DNA of 63,129 nt from contig NZ_BARF01000093.1 of NCBI RefSeq assembly GCF_000367365.1, forward strand, positions 1 through 63,129, read 5' to 3'. Positions 25,330-33,400 of the stretch are shown piece after piece. Every line of letters begins with the position of its first letter. The first letter of the stretch is position 1. The notes under the pieces are model-generated. The model worked only from the letters and a program-made list of their open reading frames with translations, was not told the DNA's origin and did not search any database. The stretch comes from Streptomyces prunicolor NBRC 13075 (GTDB lineage: Bacteria; Actinomycetota; Actinomycetes; Streptomycetales; Streptomycetaceae). A program made the position numbers and the translations under genes.

Positions 25330-25797
25330 TCAGCCGGCGGTCTCGTGCGGCGCGGCACCGTCGCCACCGTCGCCGCCGACATCAACCACGCTGGGGATAC
25401 TGCTACTGCTACTGCTACCGCTGCTGCCCTCGCCCCCGTCGGCGATCTCGAACCCGTTCTCCTTGCGGAAGGACTCGTAGATCTGAAGCAGCACCTGCTT
25501 CTGCCGTTCGGTGAGCGTGGGATCGGCGAGGATGACGGCACGCGTCTCGACCTCGTCCCGGTCCCGCTCGGCGTCGAGGATGCCGGCCCGCACGTACAGC
25601 GTCTCGGCGGAGATCCGCAGCGCCTTGGCGACCTGCTGCAACACCTCCGCGCTCGGCTTGCGCAGCCCGCGCTCGATCTGGCTCAGATACGGATTCGACA
25701 CCCCGGCGGCATCGGCGAGCTGCCGCAGAGACAGCTGCGCGTTGCGCCGCTGCTCACGCAGATACTCACCGAGATTGCCGACGTTGAGCGTTGCCAT
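25330..25797 (-). CDS. XRE family helix-turn-helix regulator
   Basis: 155 residues. The ATG is the first after ACGTTGAGCG on the reverse strand. The N-terminal 65 residues are a lambda-repressor-type HTH (LGEYLREQRRNAQLSLRQLADAAGVSNPYLSQIERGLRKPS). A middle helical region follows (AKALRISAETLYVRAGILDAERD, VILADPTLTERQKQVLLQIYESFRKENG), then a Gly/Ser/Asp tail ending GDGGDGAAPHETAG. The gene lies just upstream of HbhA-like and DUF2516 in the same direction; the three-gene order is familiar from Streptomyces, but the target genes are unknown. Confidence 0.9.
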   Translation of the reverse strand: MATLNVGNLGEYLREQRRNAQLSLRQLADAAGVSNPYLSQIERGLRKPSAEVLQQVAKALRISAETLYVRAGILDAERDRDEVETRAVILADPTLTERQKQVLLQIYESFRKENGFEIADGGEGSSGSSSSSSIPSVVDVGGDGGDGAAPHETAG

Positions 25798-25849
25798 GCC
25801 CCTACCTTGCATCACCCCCGCTAACTATTGCAAGCACCTGCTTGCAAAA

Positions 25850-26113
25850 GTGCGCCATGCCACTCGTTTCCTGGTCGGAGCTGATATCTCCGCAGGGGAC
25901 GGCAGACGGCTCTGGATGAGGAGGCTGAGACGCCTACGGCCGACGTCAGAGATATCGACCTCCTGGTGGTCCGACACAGCCGAGAGACCCCATGCCGTCT
26001 GGCAGGCCGACCGCACGCAGTTCGACCTGTGGGTGATCGCCTCCAGCGGCAGGCCCGTCCGGCCCTGGCCGACGGCCGTCGAGGACGACCACTCCCGCGC
26101 GGTTGCCGCGTAA
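25850..26113 (+). pseudogene. Remnant of a Mu/DDE-type transposase (integrase core)
   Basis: A short plus-strand open segment reads RPHAVWQADRTQFDLWV then RPWPTAVEDDHSRAVAA-stop. This matches the first part of the rve/DDE catalytic core (WQADHT with the first Asp, VEDDxSR with the second) of Mu-like and IS481-like transposases. The N-terminal DNA-binding part and the remaining core with the catalytic Glu are missing. A dead insertion element beside the LRV gene marks the start of the accessory stretch. Confidence 0.75.
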
Positions 26114-26221
26114 GGCCCGCGCCACGTGGTCCAAAAAGCCCTGCGAACGGAGACGCCGGTAAGCGCCGACGAGGTAATTGTCGGCGGTCCGGTTCAGGAG
26201 GCGAGGTGGCAGGATGACGCG

Positions 26222-27745
26222 GTGTCCGATTCTCTCCACGAACCGTGGCTGCGCGGCATCGCCTTCAATCCGGCGGCGCCCTCCGACGTACTGATACGCC
26301 TGGTGGATCCAGCGGCCGGTGAGGCCGGCCTGCTGATGTGCGCAGGTCGTGACCTGCCCGACGCCGTCATCGACGCGGCCCTGAACCACCCGGACAGAGT
26401 GATCCGCCGCGCGCTCGCGCGGAACCGGCACATCGACCCCGCACGACTGGCCCCCCTGGCGACGGACCCGTCGGGGATTGTCCGCGGGTGGCTCGCCGGC
26501 GGCACCCCTGCCCATCTCCGCCCGCGATGGGTCCGACCATTGCCGGACGACATCCTCGTCACCCTCCTGACCGCCCGGGACGGAGGCGAGGACGGCACGC
26601 TCACCGCGAACGAGATCGCCGGGGAGCTCATTTCCTCCCAGCAGATCCCTCTGTCTTTCCACCGCTCCATGGCCGGGCACGAGCACCCAGGGCTCCGTGA
26701 ACGCGCCACCTGGGAGTGGCATTCGCTCACCGCCGCGCAGCGGGAGGCGCTGCTCGACGACCCCGACCCCGCGGTACGGAAGGCGGCGCAGGAGCACAGT
26801 TGGGTGCTGGATCCGGAACAGGTGGAGGCCAGGCTGCCGTCCTACGGCTCCCGCGGTAAGCAGTTCGTGTTCGGCAGGTGTGCCCTGTCCCCCGTGCTCG
26901 TCGAGCAGTGCTTCGCGGACGGCACGGTGCACCCTCTGACCTGGAATCCCCGCACCCCGGCCGACGCCGTCGCCCGGCTCGCCCGCCACCCCGATGCAGA
27001 GATCCGCAGACTGGTCGCCAGCCGGCCCGACCTGGGACCGGACCTGGTGGCGGAGCTGAGGGAGGACCCGGACGAGGACGTGCGGATGCGCGCAGACCTC
27101 CACCCCTTCCCCCGTACCTGGGCCGAATACTGGGCGATCGACAGGGTCATCGGGCACGGCCCGGACTGCACCTGCCCGATCACCGAGCCGACCGGCGAGC
27201 CGTCGCCCGACTGGTTCGCCGCCTGCGCGGTGTCCGAGGAACCAGTGCTCCGTCGGGTCGCGGCGCGCTTCCCCGGCCTGGCCGCGGAACTCGCCGCGAC
27301 ACTCGCACAGGACGACGACGAGGAGGTACGGATCCTGCTGGCCTGCCACCACCCGCTGGCTCCGCCACACCTCCTCCTGGATGTCTTCGTCACCCGCCCG
27401 GCCCACCGACCGCACCTGCTGACCCTGCCCGCGTTCCCCCGCACCGGCTGGGCCCACCTCATCGGCCACCCGGATCCCGACGTACGGGCCCTGGCCGCAG
27501 CCGATCCCACCCTGGCCGAGACCCCGGTGGAAGACCCCGACGAGTCGGTGTGCCGAGCAGCCGCCGTCAACCCGAGCTTGACGCCGGAAGCCCTGGACGC
27601 TCTCCTCGCTGACTCGCGCACCGCAGAGGGCGCCTCCGCCAACCCGTCTCTCCCCGTGCCCCGCATGCACGAACTGCTCGACCGCTGCCTGAACGACACC
27701 GCCACCTCGCCGTCGGGCGGACACTGGGAGACGACGCCCTCCTAG
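26222..27745 (+). CDS. Leucine-rich-repeat-variant (LRV/HEAT-like) protein
   Basis: About 507 residues from the GTG (VSDSLHEPWLRGIAFNP), the first start inside the solenoid; an upstream ATG would add 32 residues of likely leader. The protein is a series of about 22-26-residue helical repeats of the type NP..P..VL.RL..DP...VR..LA..P (NPAAPSDVLIRLV, ALNHPDRVIRRALARNRHI, DPDPAVRKAAQEH, HPDAEIRRLVASRPDLG, DEDVRMRADLHPFPRT, VNPSLTPEALDALLAD). The cluster GPDCTCPI holds two cysteines. Such ARM/LRV solenoids mediate protein-protein contact. No partner gene is obvious. It lies immediately after the transposase remnant. Confidence 0.75.
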   Translation: MSDSLHEPWLRGIAFNPAAPSDVLIRLVDPAAGEAGLLMCAGRDLPDAVIDAALNHPDRVIRRALARNRHIDPARLAPLATDPSGIVRGWLAGGTPAHLRPRWVRPLPDDILVTLLTARDGGEDGTLTANEIAGELISSQQIPLSFHRSMAGHEHPGLRERATWEWHSLTAAQREALLDDPDPAVRKAAQEHSWVLDPEQVEARLPSYGSRGKQFVFGRCALSPVLVEQCFADGTVHPLTWNPRTPADAVARLARHPDAEIRRLVASRPDLGPDLVAELREDPDEDVRMRADLHPFPRTWAEYWAIDRVIGHGPDCTCPITEPTGEPSPDWFAACAVSEEPVLRRVAARFPGLAAELAATLAQDDDEEVRILLACHHPLAPPHLLLDVFVTRPAHRPHLLTLPAFPRTGWAHLIGHPDPDVRALAAADPTLAETPVEDPDESVCRAAAVNPSLTPEALDALLADSRTAEGASANPSLPVPRMHELLDRCLNDTATSPSGGHWETTPS

Positions 27746-27825
27746 CGATCACAGGTCTGGCAGGTTCCGTCGGCCATCGGTCGACGCCGACACTCCAGAC
27801 AGGTGTTTCCACGTCTCGTCAACAT
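27742..27825 (-). CDS. Possible 27-residue zinc-ribbon peptide
   Basis: A very short frame on the minus strand: ATG, then LTRRGNTCLECRRRPMADG and TCQTCDR-stop. The C-L-E-C...C-Q-T-C pattern is a compact zinc ribbon with basic spacer. It ends at the last bases of the LRV gene. There is no strong ribosome-binding site, so it could instead be the tail of a longer, lost gene. Only the motif supports it. Confidence 0.35.
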   Translation of the reverse strand: MLTRRGNTCLECRRRPMADGTCQTCDR

Positions 27826-27993
27826 TCCGGGCGCCGATGACCGCCGACGAAATCGGTGAACTGTTGGGGCCCGTCGCAGCCGGCTCCCCGGCGTACTTCC
27901 ACGTCACGATCCACCGGTCCGGCCAGCCGTCGGACAGGTCCAGGCCGCCCCGCCCCGCGTCCGGCGAGACAGGGAAAGGAAGCACGCACGCCG
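27826..27993. other. Short noncoding gap
   Basis: Between the zinc-ribbon frame and the monooxygenase. GCGCCGATGACCGCCGACG lies at its start. I see no gene or hairpin. Confidence 0.3.
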
Positions 27994-29118
27994 TCAGGAC
28001 GGCTGGACCCCGTCGAAGAGGGCGAGGGCTTCGGTGGGGTCCGGGCTCACGAGGCGTTCCAGGCCGGCCGTCGTGATCTTCGCCCACTTGCCGGCCCGTG
28101 CCCACATCCGCTCCTCGAAGGTGCGGACGGCCTCGTCCAGATCTCCACGGCCGGGGGCGGCGGCGATGGACTCGGCGAGTTCGGCGCCGTCCAGCAGCGC
28201 GAGGTTCGCGCCCACCCCCAGTGGGGGCATCAGATGGGCGGCGTCGCCCAGCAGCGTCACCCCGGAGACGTGGGTCCAGGTGTGGGACACGGGCAGGACG
28301 TGGAGGGGGCGGTGGACGAAAGCGGTGCCGTGGCGGAGGAGGGCGAGGACGGGAGCGGCCCAGCCGTCGAACAGGGCCAGCAGGCTCGATCGGACGGCCT
28401 CGACGTCGGCCGGGTCCAGGTTCGTGTGCCAGTCCAGCGGTGCGCGGAACTTGGTGTACACCTTCACGTGGCCGCCGCTGTTGCGCTGGGCGACGAGGGA
28501 GCGGTTGACGCCGTACACGGCCACGGAACCGTCGCCGATCAGCCGGGCGAGGTCGGGGTGGCGGGTGTCGACGTCGTCGAGGGAGGTCTCGACCGAGGTG
28601 ACGCCGGTGTAGTGCGGTGTCACCGACGAGAGGGCCGGGCGGACCCGGGACCGGGCGCCGTCCGCGCCGACCACGAGGTCGAACGTCTCCTGTCGCCCGT
28701 CCGCGAACCGGACCCGTACGCCATCCCCGGCCCCCGGCACCACCCGCGTCACGCCCCGGCCCCACTGGACGTCGAGAGGGCCGAGCAGCAGGTCACGGAG
28801 TTGCCTGCGGTCGATCTCGGGATTGGCCCGGTCGTCCGGACGGGGTCGCCAGTCGCGCAGGACGGTCCCGTCCGGGTCCAGGATGCGCATGGCCTGCCCC
28901 TCGGGACGGGACAGCGCCTGGAACTCCGCCAGCAGCCCCGCCTTGTCCAGCGCGAGCTGACCCAGCCCTTCGTGCAGATCCAGCGTGCCGCCCGGGGGGC
29001 GGGCGTCGGGGGCGGGATCGCGTTCGAGGACGGTGACGGGGTGGTCGTGGCGGTGCAGGACGCGGGCGAAGGCGAGGCCGGCGGGGCCGCCGCCAACCAC
29101 TGCGATGCGGTGTCTCAT
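27994..29118 (-). CDS. FAD-dependent monooxygenase (TetX/PHBH-like)
   Basis: 374 residues. The N-terminal FAD dinucleotide-binding motif VVGGGPAGLAFARVL (about 7-21), then LDLHEGLGQLALDKAGL, the second FAD motif DLVVGADGARSRVRP and the GDAAHLMPPLGVGANLALLD segment (about 285-304). This is a class A flavoprotein hydroxylase like TetX or aklavinone hydroxylases, acting on an aromatic or polyketide substrate. It is divergent from a TetR gene with palindromic operators between them, so substrate-induced expression is likely. Confidence 0.92.
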   Translation of the reverse strand: MRHRIAVVGGGPAGLAFARVLHRHDHPVTVLERDPAPDARPPGGTLDLHEGLGQLALDKAGLLAEFQALSRPEGQAMRILDPDGTVLRDWRPRPDDRANPEIDRRQLRDLLLGPLDVQWGRGVTRVVPGAGDGVRVRFADGRQETFDLVVGADGARSRVRPALSSVTPHYTGVTSVETSLDDVDTRHPDLARLIGDGSVAVYGVNRSLVAQRNSGGHVKVYTKFRAPLDWHTNLDPADVEAVRSSLLALFDGWAAPVLALLRHGTAFVHRPLHVLPVSHTWTHVSGVTLLGDAAHLMPPLGVGANLALLDGAELAESIAAAPGRGDLDEAVRTFEERMWARAGKWAKITTAGLERLVSPDPTEALALFDGVQPS

Positions 29119-29122
29119 GTCG

Positions 29123-29152
29123 ATACACTGTATTGCTCTGATACGGCGTATC
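29123..29152. promoter_or_regulatory. TetR operator region
   Basis: Two palindromes between the divergent monooxygenase and TetR genes: ATACA-c-TGTAT (29123-29133) and GATACGgCGTATC (29140-29152). The short ATAC/GTAT cores are typical of TetR-family sites, and the location overlaps both promoters. Confidence 0.7.
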
Positions 29153-29171
29153 GCAACGGTACGGTGTGAGC

Positions 29172-29882
29172 ATGACTGTGTGGGACCGGCCGGAGCCGCC
29201 GACTCGCCCCGTGACGCTCGACCGGGAGCGGATCGTCGCCGCCGCCATCGCGCTGGCCGACGAGGGCGGGCTGGAGGCGGTGTCCTTGCGCAAGGTCGCG
29301 GCCCGCCTGGACGCCGGTCCGATGCGGCTGTACAGATACATCTCCACCAAGGAGGAGCTGTTCGACCTCATGGTGGACGAGGTCCAGGCCGAGATCCTCT
29401 CCGAGGAGCAGCCCGGTGACTGGCGGGAGGCGCTGCGCACCCTCGCCCATCGCACCAGGCAGGCCGCGCTCCGTCACGAATGGCTGGCCGACCTGCTCGG
29501 CGGCCGCCCGGCCATGGGCCCCAACGGACTTGTCGTAGCCGAGTCCACGCTGGCCGCCCTCGACGGCCTCGCCGACATCGACACCGTCCTGCGCGCCGTG
29601 GAGACCGTCAGCGCCTATTTCATCGGCGCGATCAGGCGCGAGATCGCGAACCTGCGGGCCGAGCGCGCCACGGGCCTGTCCAAGTACGACTGGCAGCGCG
29701 CCCACGGCCCGCATCTGACGAAAATGCTGGCCACGGGCCGCTTCCCGGCGCTGGCCAAGGCCGTGCACGACGGCACGGACGTGGACGCCGAGACCTCCTT
29801 CGCGACCGGCCTGGACTGGGTCCTCGACGCCGTGGCCGCCAGACTCGCCCGAAGGCCGCCGGCGACCGGAGCGCCTCGGTGA
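29172..29882 (+). CDS. TetR/AcrR family regulator
   Basis: 236 residues from the ATG (a GTG two codons upstream is possible). The N-terminal HTH spans about 20-65 (RIVAAAIALADEGGLEAVSLRKVAARLDAGPMRLYRYISTKEELFDLMVDEV). The C-terminal ligand domain resembles TetR_C_1/TetR class regulators (ALDGLADIDTVLRAVETVSAYFIGAIRREIA). Divergent from the monooxygenase, which it most likely represses. Confidence 0.93.
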   Translation: MTVWDRPEPPTRPVTLDRERIVAAAIALADEGGLEAVSLRKVAARLDAGPMRLYRYISTKEELFDLMVDEVQAEILSEEQPGDWREALRTLAHRTRQAALRHEWLADLLGGRPAMGPNGLVVAESTLAALDGLADIDTVLRAVETVSAYFIGAIRREIANLRAERATGLSKYDWQRAHGPHLTKMLATGRFPALAKAVHDGTDVDAETSFATGLDWVLDAVAARLARRPPATGAPR

Positions 29883-30129
29883 CGGTCGGCATCCGCATCA
29901 CCTGAACGCCGGGGGCACATGGGCGGGCCGACCGCGTCGTCGAGGACCACCGGGCGAAGACGGAGCCGACCGCGTCCCGCATCAGCGACGCGCCCGAGGA
30001 GTTCCTGACGGCGGTGGCGCGGCTCGTCGTGGGCGCGAGGGAAGCCCACGTCCAGTCCGAAGCCGAGCCGACCGCACCGAGATCCGGTCGTCCCGACTTC
30101 CCGTCGACGCACTCGCCCGGGGCACACGA
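29883..30129 (+). pseudogene. Coding remnant of unknown gene
   Basis: Third-position GC stays very high in a plus-strand frame reading ADRVVEDHRAKTEPTASRIS, DAPEEFLTAVARLVVGARE and on, but it has no start and no clean relation to a family I know. I take it as the scrap of a lost gene between the TetR regulator and the RHS immunity gene. Confidence 0.35.
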
Positions 30130-30414
30130 TCAGAGCGGTTCCAGTTCGTTTCGTTCGCTGTCGAGGATCAGGTGGTCGCCGGGGTACGGCACCCACACGC
30201 CGATGCCGTTCGGCCAGGAGACGACCTCCACGGAGCCCACCGTGGCGAGGGGGGTCCGTAGGTAGATCGACTGGCCGTCGAACAGCGAGAAGGTGGTCCC
30301 GATCGGCTCGAAGCAGACTTCGACGGTCTCGCCCCGGGCCGCCGTGAACTTCAGGTCCACTGTCTGCGGGCCGGTGGGTCCGGTGGGTCCAGGGGCTCCG
30401 CTAGCTCCAGGCAT
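30130..30414 (-). CDS. Putative immunity protein of the RHS toxin
   Basis: 94 residues. It starts MPGASGAPGPTGPTGPQTVDL, a short collagen-like G-x-y run, then a compact beta-rich domain (FTAARGETVEVCFEPIGTTFSLFDGQSIYLRTPLATVGSVEVVSWPNGIGVWVPYPGD). Its ATG lies 14 bp inside the 3' end of the giant RHS gene, so it is coupled to the toxin. This position, immediately behind a variable toxin tip, is where immunity genes of polymorphic toxins lie. The assignment is by context, not by sequence match. Confidence 0.6.
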   Translation of the reverse strand: MPGASGAPGPTGPTGPQTVDLKFTAARGETVEVCFEPIGTTFSLFDGQSIYLRTPLATVGSVEVVSWPNGIGVWVPYPGDHLILDSERNELEPL

Positions 30415-33400
30415 CGATGATCTCCTGCGTCAGTGTCACGCGCGCCGGCGCGGTTTTGCCTCCCCGGCCCGCCAGTTGGGCGCCGCGGTAGAAGTCCTGC
30501 AACTTCTCCGCGTCGGACTTGCTGGCGAGGCCTCGGAGCTCCTCAGCCGAACGTGTCCCGACGAGATGCGACGGGTCTCCGTTCCCCCAGATCGGAGCGC
30601 CGACTTCCTGGAGGGAGCCGCCGTCGAGCTTGGGAGGAGCGAGCCTGCCGCCGGGGTTGGTGGTGTCCGTGGCCGTGCCGTGCGAGTCGACCTCGAACCG
30701 CGGATCGCAGCCACTGTTGTGGACGAGCACCGGGGTCTCACCGGCCAGCACATAGTACGTGTGCAGGTCGGTGACGGTGAGGTTGTAGGTGGTCGCGTGC
30801 CTGGTGAAGGCGCGGTTGCCGGTGACGATGACGGAGGTGCCGTCGTCGGTGCGCAGGGTCATGCCCGGCTTCAGGTCGGTGGCCTTGGTCCACCGGCCCG
30901 CCGAGGGCGACCAGAAGGGGTGCTCGAAGGTCGCCGTCAGCTTCTCGACGCCGTCCTCCGTGGCGATGGACAGCTCGTTGAAGTGCTTGTCGTCCTCGGT
31001 GATGATCAGCCGCGTCACTTCGCGGGGCCCGGACTCCCCGGTCTCCGGATCCGTGGCCATGACCAGGTCGCCGACCTCGACGTCCTCGATGTCCTCGGTC
31101 GTCGCCCCGTCGCCCATCAGTACGTCGGTACCGGCCAGGAAGCACTGGGTGCAGCCGGTGGCCGTCTTCTTGGCGCCCTTGACCACATCGGCGACGTTGT
31201 CGGCCTGGTTGGGCGCCTTGGCCAGGTCGCCCAAGGGCAGGATGCCGATGATTCCGGTGACGACGCCGAAGGCGTCGCCGTCGCTCCAGGAGCGTTTGAT
31301 GTCGTAGGCGTCGCAGCCCAGACCGACGATGGGGATCCAGCCGCAGCCGGCGATTCCCACTTCCTTGAGCAGTGCGTCGTCCTTCGCCTGGAGCGCCTGT
31401 GCCTGCGCGACCCAGTTCTTCAGATCCGGGCTGTTGAGCACCTGGGAGGCGAAGTAGGGGTTGGCCATCGGGTCGGTGGCCACCACCCCGCAGCCACATC
31501 CGAAGAGGGTGGTCGTGGTGGTCGTGTCGGGGGTGTTGTCGTGGCTGGAGCCGTCGTACTGCGAGGAGCCGTCGTCGTTCTCCGGCTTGTACGTGCCGTA
31601 GGTGCCGTTGGTGCCCGAGCAGTAGTGCGGGTAGCAGGACTCGAGCCCGGTCGGGTCGGACTGGGTGACGGGGGTGTTGTTGGCGTAGCTGTAGCCGTTG
31701 AGGGACTGGTGCTGGTCGAGGGTGAGTTTCGGGTCGACGCTGATGAACCGGCCGGTCGACGCGTCGTACTCGCGGGCCCCGATGCTGGTGAGCCCGGTGT
31801 CGTCGTCGGCGGTCTTGCCGAGGAAGGCCTTGTCGTCCATCCACGTCCCGGTGCCGCCCTGGCGGGACTCCCCGAAGGGGCTGAAGTACCGCTTGGTGAC
31901 GGCGAGATCGGTGGCGGCGACCGCGAGCGTGGACGTGCCGTGTGTGTCACCGGCGAGGAAGGAGAGCTTCTCGGTGCCGGTCTCGTTGGTGCGGACGGCG
32001 ATGGTGGTACCGGCCGCCGTGTAGTAGCGCTGGCCCCAGATGGCGCCGGTCGCCGCGTTGTAGTGGACCTCGGTGGCGCCGAGGTAGAGGACGCTCTCGC
32101 CGGTCGTGTTCCGGCGCACCAGCAGGTTGCCGTCCGCGTCGTAGAGATATCCCGTCCTGGCCCCCGCCTCGGTGAGCGAGTCGAGCTTGCCCTCGCTGTT
32201 CCAGGTCAGGCTCTGGGTGGCGGTGCCGTCGGGGCGGGTGGTGGTGTTGCCCGTGTCGTCGTACCCGTACGCGGCCGAGGCGCTCGCGCAGGCGGTGCCG
32301 GTGATGGTGGCGAGCAGTGCGTGCGGGCGGTCGGTGTCGTAGCAGTACGTCCGGGCCGTCGACGTGGTCGTGGTCCGCTCGGTGTCCGTCCGGCGCAGAC
32401 CGGCGTCGTCGTAGGTGTACGAGGTCCAGTAGGGGGAGGCGCCGTCGATGTCGGTGGTCGTACGGCCCGAGGTGGCGCAGTCGGCGGTCTTCGGGGTCCA
32501 GGCCTCGGTCAGGCGGCGGTAACCGTCGTAGGAGAAGCACTGGTTGTCGGCCTCGGTGGTGGCGCCCAGCGTGGTCGGGTCGGCGATGGACAGGACGTTG
32601 CCCGCGTCGTCGTAGCCGTACTGGAGGTCCTGGAGCATGTAGGCGTGCGCGGTGGTCGTCACATGCGACTCGGTGAGCCGGCCGGTGCCCTCCTCCCAGG
32701 TGTTGGTGACGTACGCCTTGGGGGTGTTGGCCGCGGCGGACGCGCCCAGGGTGAGCTGTTCGGTCTGGCCGAGTGCGGAGTAGGAGGCGCCGAGCAGATA
32801 GCCCGACGTGCCGGAGACGGTCTTGGGCAGGGCCGAGTCGGTGTAGGTGGTGGAGACGTACTCGTCGTCCAGACCGCCCGCCGCCGGCTCGTAGCCGGAG
32901 GCCACGGTGCCGTCGACGTTGTAGTCGGTCTTGAAGGTCAGCGTGGCGGACGGGACCGCGCCCGAGGTGACGAAGGTGTCGTCGGACGGCAGGCCGAACG
33001 TCGACTCGGTGACCTGGTAGAGGCTGTCGTAGGAGACGACCGCGTCGGTGTAGGCGTCCCCGCCCGTGCCGCCCGCGTAGCGGGTCGTGGAGTCCAACTG
33101 GCCCTTGGCCAGGGAGTCGTAGGCGTACGCGGTCAGCTTGTTGGCGTCCGTCTTCGACGTCTGCCACACCCCGGTCGTACGGCCGATGGAGTCATAGCCG
33201 TACAGCTGCTTCTGCCCGCGCTGGTCGGTCGCCGACTCCTTCTGGTCCAGGGCGGTGTAGGTGCTCGTGGTGGTGCCGGTGTCGGGGTCGGTCGCCTTGG
33301 TCTGGCGGCCGAACAGGTCGTAGCCGTACGACCATTGCTCGCCGTCGGGTCCGGTGATCGTGTCGGCCAGGCTGTCACGGGTGTAGGTGTACTTCGTCGA

